The position numbers and the translations under genes were made by a program. A stretch of DNA of 37,668 nucleotides from Thermoplasmata archaeon (GTDB taxonomy: Archaea; Thermoplasmatota; Thermoplasmata; Thermoplasmatales; Thermoplasmataceae), in assembly GCA_021850545.1 (NCBI GenBank), contig JAJZLU010000080.1:1-37668 (forward strand). Reading direction: 5' to 3'. Of this stretch, positions 24,012 through 30,529 are shown one piece after another. The notes beneath the pieces are model-generated. The model did no database searches. It was not told where the DNA came from and worked only from the letters and a program-made list of their open reading frames with translations. Within the stretch, counting starts at the first letter, position 1. Each line of letters starts with the position of its first letter.

Positions 24012-24548
24012 TTGTTGTTGAAGCTATTAAGGTTGCTGTTTGCGATTGTTGGGGCATTTCTCGTCATAATTACAGGATATACAGTCATTCAAGTGGAGAA
24101 CCAACCCTTGAGGGTCTCAACTATCAATCAAAGTGGAGTTGATCAATATCTGGTGAGCGGAGTCCATTACAACACTAGGAACATCACTTTCAACTCTGCC
24201 AATATGACCCTTTACTTTCAACTTATTACGCCTGATGGGAACTTGTCAAATAGCCAGCCATTTCTGTTTGAAGTCAATGTGTTCTTCGTTGCTTCACACA
24301 GTAACCCGAACAGCATCTCAATAAATTTAATGGTGAAAGATTTGTATCTGGACAATACCGCAATTCCAATAAAACATGAGATAAATAGCGTTCTCGATGG
24401 AAAAATCTTCCAATCCACATATGGCTCAGTGTCCACTTCACAATCAATTTCAACCAAAACACCATTTAATGCATCTATCTCATTGACTTTCTACAATACT
24501 ATTGGACCATATTACTATGAGTCAAAGGCTATGTCCTTAACTCTTTAA
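24012..24548 (+). CDS. Membrane-anchored extracellular protein, unknown
   Basis: A 178-residue protein: hydrophobic helix at about residues 3-25 (LKLLRLLFAIVGAFLVIITG), then an Asn/Ser/Thr-rich beta-type region ending FNASISLTFYNTIGPYYYES. The first usable codon is TTG 24012, since a stop lies two codons upstream. TTTATC near 23989 is at the right distance to be a TATA box for a leaderless mRNA. It follows the similar gene at 23209 after 134 bp. No conserved domain is recognised; an Ig-like fold is only a guess from the alternating strands. Confidence 0.6.
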   Translation: MLLKLLRLLFAIVGAFLVIITGYTVIQVENQPLRVSTINQSGVDQYLVSGVHYNTRNITFNSANMTLYFQLITPDGNLSNSQPFLFEVNVFFVASHSNPNSISINLMVKDLYLDNTAIPIKHEINSVLDGKIFQSTYGSVSTSQSISTKTPFNASISLTFYNTIGPYYYESKAMSLTL

Positions 24549-24802
24549 ATACGAGCTTCGGGTAATTCAATAAGAAGTCTTAAGAATTTGAGATGTTAAG
24601 GCCCACCTTGAGAAATGGACAAACCCTTACGTATTCAAATCGAAATTGGTCTTGCCTCTTTATTTAAAATTATTAACTCAATTTATTTCTTGTTGAGCTA
24701 ATCCTAATTTCTCCTACAAATTAAATTGAAAGAAGGACTGTTTTCTCGCAATCATCAAAAATCAAGGAGCAAATGTGCTCACAGAACTAACCAGAGATAT
24801 AG

Positions 24803-24851
24803 CGGGTCCGAGGGGGTTCGAACCCCCGACCTATGGATTAAGAGTCCGACT
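24803..24851 (-). repeat. 3' fragment of a tRNA-Lys(CTT) gene, left copy (att-like)
   Basis: Read on the minus strand, this is the anticodon loop with CTT, the 3' anticodon strand, the variable region, a complete T arm (GGGGG TTCGAAC CCCCT) and the acceptor 3' strand CGGACCC plus discriminator G. The D arm and the 5' acceptor strand are absent. A second copy at 26190-26238 differs at one base. This is the form left by tyrosine-recombinase integration into the 3' half of a tRNA gene. It cannot fold as a full tRNA. Confidence 0.85.
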
Positions 24852-24987
24852 TTCTTCTGGAAGCATTTCTGACTGATTTGTCCAACGATTATTACATGGC
24901 AAGGAGTTATCAAATAAAGACAAAAAATGCGTGAAAAAAATGGGTTTGAGAATTGGCTAAAGTATCCTTCTAGTGAAACGCTAAAAA

Positions 24988-25006
24988 TACATTTTGTACA
25001 AATGTA
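24988..25006. promoter_or_regulatory. Imperfect palindrome upstream of the 25087 gene
   Basis: TACATTTTGTACAAATGTA is a near-perfect inverted repeat (one extra T) centred on TGTACA. It shares the core TTGTACAA with the palindrome at 11174-11185. It lies about 35 bp upstream of the TATA box at 25041. Confidence 0.35.
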
Positions 25007-25040
25007 GTTTCAATAGAAATTCTTAACTCACTACTATACA

Positions 25041-25048
25041 TTTATAAA
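25041..25048 (+). promoter_or_regulatory. Putative TATA box of the 25087 gene
   Basis: TTTATAAA is followed 30 bp later by GGAGG (25078-25082), four bases before the ATG. This promoter and ribosome-binding site pair is clear. Confidence 0.5.
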
Positions 25049-25086
25049 CCATATTTAATTATTAACTTTCATATAATGGAGGAAGC

Positions 25087-25986
25087 ATGAAACCTCGTTT
25101 CAAAAAGGTCATGGCTGCAGTCGTTATTGTAGCTTTAATTTCAACCATTGGATATGGGGTGTATCACTATGATACACGCTCTCCAAATGTTACTTTCACT
25201 ACTGTAAACTTTAAGGTTAATTATCAAGGCAATTTTTCCAATTATCTAGAGCCTTCAGTTTTGAACTTATCCAGTTCCGGGAATTATCGGAATAATAGCT
25301 ATATATCATTACTTAAACCCAATGAACGCATTAGCGGGGTTTGGCAAATGATGGTCCCATTCACTTTCGGGTTCAACAGTTCAAGTACGTTATACAAGAA
25401 CCTCTACAATAATAGCTTTGACTTGGAGGATTCAGTAGTAATTAACTCGGTGGAAGTTACGACACCTGGTTTCAGAGTGTCCATTTTTGGCAATGGATTT
25501 TATCAAGATAACCTTGTTTATGTTCCCACCGAAGAATACGCCCCGTATTACTCTGATATGTTTGTTACTGTTCACACAATGTATTATCACGGGCCACTAA
25601 ACATAACCATTAACGCAACTTCTCCCGCTCCAAATATTGTTGTCTTCAATACGAACTTCTCGATTAAATATTCCGGAAATCAGAGCGCACCCTACGCTGA
25701 AACTAGCGTATCTACCAGTGGAATTTATTTTGGACCTAAAAATTATCAAGCAATAGTTTCCCCACAAGGGATAGCTTTTTCAGTATGGCTTGCATCCGTA
25801 GACAATTTCTCTATTACCAGCATAACGATTTCTGCTCCTTTTTCCATACCCCAAAATGCATATTCCCAACCAGTACGAGAGTTAAATGGTGGAAGCTATG
25901 GATATTATGATAACCTAAACTTCAATATCACTCCACCAGGAGGGCCATTCATGGGTTACCTGAATATTACTGTATATACCAACTAG
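25087..25986 (+). CDS. Membrane-anchored extracellular protein with two repeated domains
   Basis: A 299-residue protein: N-terminal membrane helix (about 8-27), then two copies of a beta-type domain. Copy one runs from about residue 33 (NVTFTTVNFKVNYQGNFSNY); copy two from about residue 182 (NIVVFNTNFSIKYSGNQSAP). Each copy continues with an SSSGNY / STSGIY motif, a later SGVWQ / FSVWL motif and a Ser/Thr-Ile-rich strand pair. The duplication is seen directly; the function is unknown. GGAGG before ATG 25087 fixes the start. It is the only gene between the two tRNA-Lys fragments, so it may be cargo of the integrated unit. Confidence 0.75.
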   Translation: MKPRFKKVMAAVVIVALISTIGYGVYHYDTRSPNVTFTTVNFKVNYQGNFSNYLEPSVLNLSSSGNYRNNSYISLLKPNERISGVWQMMVPFTFGFNSSSTLYKNLYNNSFDLEDSVVINSVEVTTPGFRVSIFGNGFYQDNLVYVPTEEYAPYYSDMFVTVHTMYYHGPLNITINATSPAPNIVVFNTNFSIKYSGNQSAPYAETSVSTSGIYFGPKNYQAIVSPQGIAFSVWLASVDNFSITSITISAPFSIPQNAYSQPVRELNGGSYGYYDNLNFNITPPGGPFMGYLNITVYTN

Positions 25987-26189
25987 ATGTCAGAAGACCT
26001 AAGAGATAAAATGATGTGAAAAATTTGCCTTCTAAAGTGTATTACAAGTAATACCCGTAACAAAAGGATTATTTTCATGCACATACTATCCTAATTTCTC
26101 CCACATTAAAAACTAAGATATGGATACCTTCTTGCCATTTCACAAAAATCAGTAAATGAAATTGCTCACAGAAATAAACAGAGATTAAG
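25987..26189. other. Gap with the right-copy flank of the island repeat
   Basis: No gene. From about 26088 to 26189 the sequence aligns with 24700-24802 (shared stretches ATCCTAATTTCTCC and GCTCACAGA), with many differences. The island repeat is therefore longer than the tRNA fragment itself. Confidence 0.6.
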
Positions 26190-26238
26190 CGGGTCCGAGG
26201 GGGTTCGAGCCCCCGACCTATGGATTAAGAGTCCGACT
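26190..26238 (-). repeat. 3' fragment of a tRNA-Lys(CTT) gene, right copy (att-like)
   Basis: The same 49 bases as 24803-24851 with one change, which makes the T loop CTCGAAC instead of TTCGAAC on the tRNA strand. Beyond 26238 the two copies share nothing, so the break falls in the 5' anticodon stem. The spacing of the copies (about 1.39 kb) defines a unit containing the gene at 25087. Confidence 0.85.
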
Positions 26239-26267
26239 GATGAATAACCAATATGGAGGTTTTCCCA

Positions 26268-26678
26268 TCATCCTGATTTGATTCGCATTCCTAAATTTGC
26301 TATTTCTATTTCCTTTTCTGCGAATTCGCGGTCAAAAGTCACGAAATCTTCTGCCTCGAGTATCATGCTTGCGGAAAGATGCAATAGGTCCAATGTCTTC
26401 ATTTTTATCTTACCCGCGATTTCTATGGCATTGCTGAGGATTCTACCCATTTCCACTTCCGGGACTTCAACATCGATCTCAGGCAAATAATCAACAAAAG
26501 CTTCTATTTCATCCTCGCCCAGGCTCGTTGTCCTGGAAAGAACGGACTTCAATTCCAAAACAGCAATCGGGGATGTAACCATTTCGCCAATATTTTTAAA
26601 GGTTTTCAACGCTCTCGCATGATTGACATCTTTGCTGTTAAGAAATGAAATTATGACATTAGTATCAATATAATTCAC
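26268..26678 (-). CDS. vapC: PIN-domain toxin, VapC family
   Basis: A 136-residue PIN-domain ribonuclease. The acidic active-site residues are readable: Asp5 in MNYIDTNVI, Glu in AVLELKSVL near residue 42, Asp in TLDLLHLSAS near 96 and Asp in FVTFDREF near 115. VapC toxins cleave tRNA or rRNA and are neutralised by VapB. The gene starts 1 bp after the vapB stop, the usual tight arrangement. It lies 30 bp from the right tRNA-Lys fragment and so borders the integrated unit. The RNA target is unknown. Confidence 0.92.
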   Translation of the reverse strand: MNYIDTNVIISFLNSKDVNHARALKTFKNIGEMVTSPIAVLELKSVLSRTTSLGEDEIEAFVDYLPEIDVEVPEVEMGRILSNAIEIAGKIKMKTLDLLHLSASMILEAEDFVTFDREFAEKEIEIANLGMRIKSG

Positions 26679-26679
26679 T

Positions 26680-26931
26680 CTAATCCCGTTCCTTTATTGA
26701 AATTTCTGATAAGTCTTGAGGCAGGTCTGGAAGTCCCTTTTCTTTCCATTTCCTGATAATGGCTTGACTTTTTTCTTTCCGCTCTATTGTTTTTTTGGCT
26801 CCTTGCATTCCATTCTGCATAATCCATCTCAAGGCATCCGCCCTGTTGCTGGCCAGCTTATATTTTATTAATTTGTCTACCAGATCAGATGTGTTATCAT
26901 CTATTCTAATGGCGATAACATTTGATACCAT
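26680..26931 (-). CDS. vapB: VapB-like antitoxin
   Basis: An 83-residue antitoxin. The N-terminus VSNVIAIRIDDNTSDLVDKL and the segment ASNRADALRWIMQNGM form a ribbon-helix-helix DNA-binding pattern. The charged C-terminal tail (KWKEKGLPDLPQDLSEI) would wrap the toxin. It precedes vapC in the transcript with a 1-bp gap. The start ATG 26931 has ATTTATACTG on the same strand 20-29 bp upstream, giving a leaderless mRNA. Antitoxins of this kind usually repress their own promoter as a complex with the toxin. Confidence 0.88.
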   Translation of the reverse strand: MVSNVIAIRIDDNTSDLVDKLIKYKLASNRADALRWIMQNGMQGAKKTIERKEKSQAIIRKWKEKGLPDLPQDLSEISIKERD

Positions 26932-26950
26932 ATACTTTCATATGTTTACA

Positions 26951-26960
26951 CAGTATAAAT
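26951..26960 (-). promoter_or_regulatory. Putative TATA box of vapBC
   Basis: ATTTATACTG, read on the minus strand, lies 20-29 bp before the vapB ATG. The DNA between them contains CATATG and other short inverted stretches that could bind the VapBC complex. Confidence 0.45.
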
Positions 26961-27044
26961 TCTTTCCATGGTTGCCAGTGCTTTCATGCCAAAGAAAGTT
27001 GCATTTGATAGCCCTTCAAAATGCCGGGAAATTGGTAAACAAGA

Positions 27045-27052
27045 TTATATAA
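27045..27052 (+). promoter_or_regulatory. TATA box of the protein disulfide oxidoreductase gene
   Basis: TTATATAA lies exactly 20-27 bp before ATG 27072, a textbook spacing for a leaderless archaeal mRNA. Confidence 0.6.
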
Positions 27053-27071
27053 GAAACAAAAATGTAGAGAT

Positions 27072-27731
27072 ATGCCCTTGATCAAAGAAGAAGATAAAAA
27101 GTACCTTGAACAGGAATTTGAGAAACACCTCAAGAATGACATTGACCTCATTGTCTTTACATCAGATGATGCGGACTGCAAATACTGCAAGGAATCTGTG
27201 CAACTTGCCGAGGAGGTGTCGCAGACCAGCAGCAAGATAAAGCTCACAGTTCATAATTTTGACAAGGAGAAGGAGGTTGCCAAGGAGTATGGAGTGGATA
27301 AATTCCCTGCTACCATAGTTGCGAAGTGTGGAGAGAGGGATGGCAGGATCAAGTACTATGGTCTTCCCTCCGGTTACGAATTCGGCTCACTCATTGAAGA
27401 CATAAAGAATGTCTCGAAATGGGAAGCAGATGTCTCATCTAAGGCAATTGAAATCCTTAACAAGATTGACAAGCCCGTTACAATTAAGGTATTCGTTACA
27501 CCCACCTGCCCATATTGCCCCAAAGCTGTTGGCACCGCACACAAATTTGCCATCCTTAACAAGAACATAACGGGGGAAATGGTGGAATCCCTAGAGTTTG
27601 ACAAGGAAGCTGAGGAAGCTGGAGTTTCATCTGTACCACATATTGTCATTAATGGCGAGGTTGAGTTCGTTGGAGCGTATCCGGATGAGCAGTTCGCTGA
27701 ATACGTTCTGGAAGCTTACAGTCACGCCTGA
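27072..27731 (+). CDS. Protein disulfide oxidoreductase (two-domain glutaredoxin/thioredoxin-like)
   Basis: A 219-residue protein built from two thioredoxin-fold halves. The N-terminal half has CKYC (Cys36-Cys39) and the cis-Pro site VDKFPATIV. The C-terminal half has CPYC near residue 147 and SSVPHIVING. This is the PDO architecture known from thermophilic archaea, where it makes, reduces or shuffles disulfides in the cytosol and can accept electrons from a thioredoxin reductase. No signal peptide is present. It is monocistronic with its own strong TATA box and a T-run after the stop. It marks the right edge of ordinary sequence after the island. Confidence 0.93.
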   Translation: MPLIKEEDKKYLEQEFEKHLKNDIDLIVFTSDDADCKYCKESVQLAEEVSQTSSKIKLTVHNFDKEKEVAKEYGVDKFPATIVAKCGERDGRIKYYGLPSGYEFGSLIEDIKNVSKWEADVSSKAIEILNKIDKPVTIKVFVTPTCPYCPKAVGTAHKFAILNKNITGEMVESLEFDKEAEEAGVSSVPHIVINGEVEFVGAYPDEQFAEYVLEAYSHA

Positions 27732-27739
27732 TCCATTTC

Positions 27740-27750
27740 CACTTTTTTTA
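27740..27750 (+). terminator. T-run after the disulfide oxidoreductase gene
   Basis: CACTTTTTTTA begins about 10 bp after the stop and fits archaeal T-tract termination. Confidence 0.45.
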
Positions 27751-27893
27751 TTTGAAAGATTGCAACAATTTTCCTCCCACGCTGATTCTTGATACAGGGC
27801 CGGTAATCAATCTAACCCGTTCCAGTAAGCCTGGATTCCAAAAATGAACCAGATGGAAAATTATTTAAGGATTTATTTGTTTATAAAAATATA

Positions 27894-29321
27894 ATGGGGA
27901 AATCTTCAATTCCCGAGGCAGGATCAAGGAAGCCTCGAACCTTGCATATAATATTCTCTGCAGTTGCTGTTGCTGCAATCGTAATATCAAGCATAGCAGT
28001 CTATGATATGCTTCATCCTGGTAGCGCGACACAACCAATTGGAACATTTGCTTCAGAACCGTTTCCGGCCCTCTGGCAGTCAAATTTCTCCGGAACCCCT
28101 AGCGCCATTGAAACTTCTGCGAACGGAGTCATGTATTTCCTTGTGGACAACAGCCTTAACTGGGCGGATAACACAACATGGCAGGTCTATGCAGTCCAGT
28201 TAAGTAACGGGGGTATTGCCTGGCACCATAATCTGACATTTGCTAACCCTGGAAATGCCCAGCCACAATTATATATTCATAACGGCAGCCTTTATGTCAT
28301 TGGAGCCGGTAGCGCCCTCTATGTGAACGGATCCATTGCGCCAGACATGAATGCGTCATTTTCGATCTATGCAATTCCCATAAACGCAAGCAATGGCCAT
28401 ATGGGAATTGTTCAATCCATAAGCTCATCATCGAACTTTTCCACTTCGGGAGCAATTGCAGTTCATGGATCCTTACTCTACGCTGCCTGGGTAGAGCAGG
28501 GAGGCACACATGTAAAAGTTTCCGCATACTCCGTATTTACCAATAGCTCATCGCCTACCCTTGCCTGGAATAAATCGCTTACGCCTCCAGGCAATTATAA
28601 CACCAATGTTCCTTATATCAAGGTTAATGGCAAAATGCTTCTGATCCCCCTGTGGAACCTAGTTGGCCTTGACCCTGCCACAGGATCACAACTCTTCACC
28701 ATCCAATATTCCGCCCTCAACACTGATGAATACAATGTGATGGATGGTGCCCTGGTAAATTCTACACTCTACTACGTTGCTGAGTTCAACGGAGCACCAG
28801 GGCATATCAAGTTCAACCTCATGGGAACAAATCTTTTCAGCATGAGTACAACGGTGAATGCCACAGTGTCTGGCTCGACAGAATTTCTGGATCCTCTCCC
28901 TGTGAAGCTATTCGGCTCTGAACTTGTGGTTTCCACAGACCTCACGGGAAATTACGTGGCTACTACACTGGGAGGCAGCATCCTCTGGGGCAGCCAGAGT
29001 ATTTCCTACACTAGCCCGACAGGTTACAGTGCCATCTCACCCGGGAACCCTGTGGCAATACTAAGCAACGGCAACTGGATACTAAGTTCAGTAATATCGC
29101 CTACCAGTACGTCAACCCTCACCACACAGTACTTCGAAGAAATCTATCCGTCCAACGGCAGCCTTGTGTGGATCCACCAGTTCTCATTTTTGCAGTACAA
29201 AGGTAGTTCCATGTTCGTTCCACCCGGCCTGCATGAGCCTCTTCACGTTCTTATACTTGGATCTACATCGTCTTATCTGGTTTACAGATGGGGCAATGCA
29301 GTGGGTGTAGTAAATATCTGA
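27894..29321 (+). CDS. Membrane-anchored extracellular protein, possible beta-propeller
   Basis: A 475-residue protein: basic start, one hydrophobic helix (about 17-40, LHIIFSAVAVAAIVISSIAV), then a long extracellular part rich in Ser, Thr, Asn and Gly with many N-x-S/T sites. Repeating blocks such as NGVMYFLVDNS, NGSLYVIGAGS, HGSLLYAAWV, VNSTLYYVAEF and a domain-like VGLDPATGSQLFTIQY resemble the blades of PQQ-type (outer-membrane BamB-like) beta-propellers. No catalytic residues are evident. Function unknown; surface binding is possible. ATG 27894 is preceded by AT-rich TATA-like DNA. It is monocistronic. Confidence 0.8.
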   Translation: MGKSSIPEAGSRKPRTLHIIFSAVAVAAIVISSIAVYDMLHPGSATQPIGTFASEPFPALWQSNFSGTPSAIETSANGVMYFLVDNSLNWADNTTWQVYAVQLSNGGIAWHHNLTFANPGNAQPQLYIHNGSLYVIGAGSALYVNGSIAPDMNASFSIYAIPINASNGHMGIVQSISSSSNFSTSGAIAVHGSLLYAAWVEQGGTHVKVSAYSVFTNSSSPTLAWNKSLTPPGNYNTNVPYIKVNGKMLLIPLWNLVGLDPATGSQLFTIQYSALNTDEYNVMDGALVNSTLYYVAEFNGAPGHIKFNLMGTNLFSMSTTVNATVSGSTEFLDPLPVKLFGSELVVSTDLTGNYVATTLGGSILWGSQSISYTSPTGYSAISPGNPVAILSNGNWILSSVISPTSTSTLTTQYFEEIYPSNGSLVWIHQFSFLQYKGSSMFVPPGLHEPLHVLILGSTSSYLVYRWGNAVGVVNI

Positions 29322-29412
29322 AGCTAACTATCATAGTTTTAGAACTAAAATATTAATTGCCTTCTTTGCCAGGATTGAAAAGTGACGTTTTAAGGGCCGG
29401 CAATTGTTGCCT

Positions 29413-29664
29413 CTATTTCCTGATTTTCAAATTCTCCGTGAATACCTTTTCGAGAGTGGCAAGATATTTGCCGTAAGTCTCCTTGTCCAGCCTGCCTGCA
29501 TTTGCGTAATTGTTGTGTATGAGCCTGAACTCCATCTCCCCTTCTTCTGAGTTAAGTATAAGGAAAGACCGTTTAAACAGTGTCCCACCGGGAATTGTGG
29601 AATAATGCACCAGGTTCAGCCCTTCAGGCCTGGCTGAAGTGTAGCTGTCCAGGCCATTTTCCAC
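29413..29664 (-). CDS. Open 3' segment of the interrupted gene, 83 residues
   Basis: If translated on its own, this segment would start at GTG 29664 and encode 83 residues with an alternating strand pattern (GTLFKRSFLILNSEEGEMEF) and a C-terminal helix (KETYGKYLATLEKVFTENLK). No family is recognised. An in-frame TAG lies six codons upstream of the GTG, with further protein-like sequence beyond it. The segment is thus either a small intact gene or the last part of a pseudogene. Confidence 0.45.
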   Translation of the reverse strand: MENGLDSYTSARPEGLNLVHYSTIPGGTLFKRSFLILNSEEGEMEFRLIHNNYANAGRLDKETYGKYLATLEKVFTENLKIRK

Positions 29665-29925
29665 CTGGGCACCGCGTTTCTAGCCCTCTTCGATAGCCCA
29701 CATCTGGAAGTTTCTTGCTCCCATGCAGCTGCCCTGCATTCCTTCTCAAAAATCCCTGCCCCTGATGGGATTCTTCCTGAGTTCATCGCTTCTGTTCATG
29801 ACTCTTTCCGCGACAAGCAAGTCATTTGTAAAAATGAGATGATAAAGCGGTTTCCTAGCGCCATCATTGTGGAGGACTGCGTTGTCAATACTCTCAATGA
29901 TTTCCATGCGACTCACAACTGGCAT
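29413..29925 (-). pseudogene. Probable interrupted gene with two in-frame stops
   Basis: One minus-strand frame is protein-like from 29925 to 29413 (170 codons) but is cut by TGA at 29746-29748 and TAG at 29680-29682. The first part reads MPVVSRMEIIESIDNAVLHN, then PLYHLIFTNDLLVAERVMNR. The middle 21 codons (MQGSCMGARNFQMWAIEEG) and the last part from 29664 continue in the same frame. Together they look like one small protein, possibly with a PH-like beta barrel. The simplest reading is a decayed gene; stop-codon readthrough or two adjacent small genes are alternatives. Positions and stops are seen directly; the single-gene view is inferred. Confidence 0.55.
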
Positions 29926-30193
29926 ATGGGCCTAAATCTTGCTGATCTTTGCTGCATAGTGGTTTATGGAGTCTCTTCTGATTTCCCATTAAATAATCCA
30001 GAGGCAGGGATACACCGCAGGGATTTCATAAACACCTGCAACTGTACTGATAATCAGAATATTATGCGGTGGTTGAAGAACCTTTGATGAAATTGTAGAT
30101 TTGAGTGTACTCCAAGGATAGAACGCCGTATAAGAATACATTTCTGGATGTACTAAGAGGCAAATTTCTTTACTATATACGGTCTTTACAGTC
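29926..30193. other. Intergenic region before the SCP2 gene
   Basis: About 270 bp with no supported gene. An 82-codon plus-strand frame (29839-30087) crosses it, but it is antisense to the interrupted gene and Cys/Asn-rich, and is taken as chance. The stretch TACTATATAC (30171-30180) is a likely TATA box for the SCP2 gene. Confidence 0.45.
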
Positions 30194-30529
30194 ATGGGCT
30201 CTTTTAACATAATAAGTGAATTAGTGGAAAAGGCCAAGACAGTCCCCGATCTGGGCAGTGAGCTATCTGGATTCAACAAATCGTTCCAGATAAAGCCATC
30301 TGACTCAGCCCCCTTTTACGTGGAAATAAAGGATGGTTCCATCAACCTCAGTGAGGGAGAAACCCAGGGGGCCAGTGCCACAGTTATGGGTACAGACCAG
30401 GTTCTCAGTGATATTTTCACCGGCAAGCAGGATGCGGTAAAGGCTTTCATGACCGGCCAACTCAAGGTGTCTGGAGATATATTCAGCGCACAGAAGCTGA
30501 CTAGCATCATGTCCAAGTTCAGGAAGTGA
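30194..30529 (+). CDS. SCP2 sterol/lipid-carrier domain protein
   Basis: A 111-residue single SCP2 domain: FQIKPSDSAPFYVEIKDGSI, then GASATVMGTDQVLSDIFTGK and the C-terminal AFMTGQLKVSGDIFSAQKL, which is diagnostic. SCP2 domains bind acyl-CoA or other lipids in a hydrophobic tunnel. The stop overlaps the GTG start of the beta-oxidation fusion enzyme by 4 bp, so the two products are made together. A role in presenting fatty acyl-CoA to that enzyme is a fair inference. It probably has a leaderless start at ATG 30194. Confidence 0.92.
   Translation: MGSFNIISELVEKAKTVPDLGSELSGFNKSFQIKPSDSAPFYVEIKDGSINLSEGETQGASATVMGTDQVLSDIFTGKQDAVKAFMTGQLKVSGDIFSAQKLTSIMSKFRK

Larger units (their letters stand above)
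24549..25086. other. Gap holding a tRNA-Lys fragment and a promoter region
   Basis: About 540 bp without a protein gene. It contains the left copy of the island repeat (related DNA about 24700-24802 plus the tRNA 3' fragment 24803-24851), an imperfect palindrome at 24988-25006 and the promoter of the next gene. Confidence 0.6.

Noticed and set aside
24803-26238. Complete tRNA-Lys genes at the two fragments
   Set aside because: Both copies lack the D arm and the 5' acceptor strand, and the sequence beyond the anticodon stem differs between them, so neither can fold as a tRNA.
24803-26238. CRISPR-like repeat pair
   Set aside because: There are only two copies, 1.39 kb apart, and they match a tRNA 3' half; no array or cas gene is present.
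22619-26931. A multi-gene defence system spanning both toxin-antitoxin pairs
   Set aside because: The genes point in different directions, with unrelated surface-protein genes between them, and no nuclease, helicase or sensor gene is present.
29839-30087. Plus-strand frame of 82 codons
   Set aside because: It is antisense to the interrupted gene, rich in Cys and Asn, with no promoter or ribosome-binding site.
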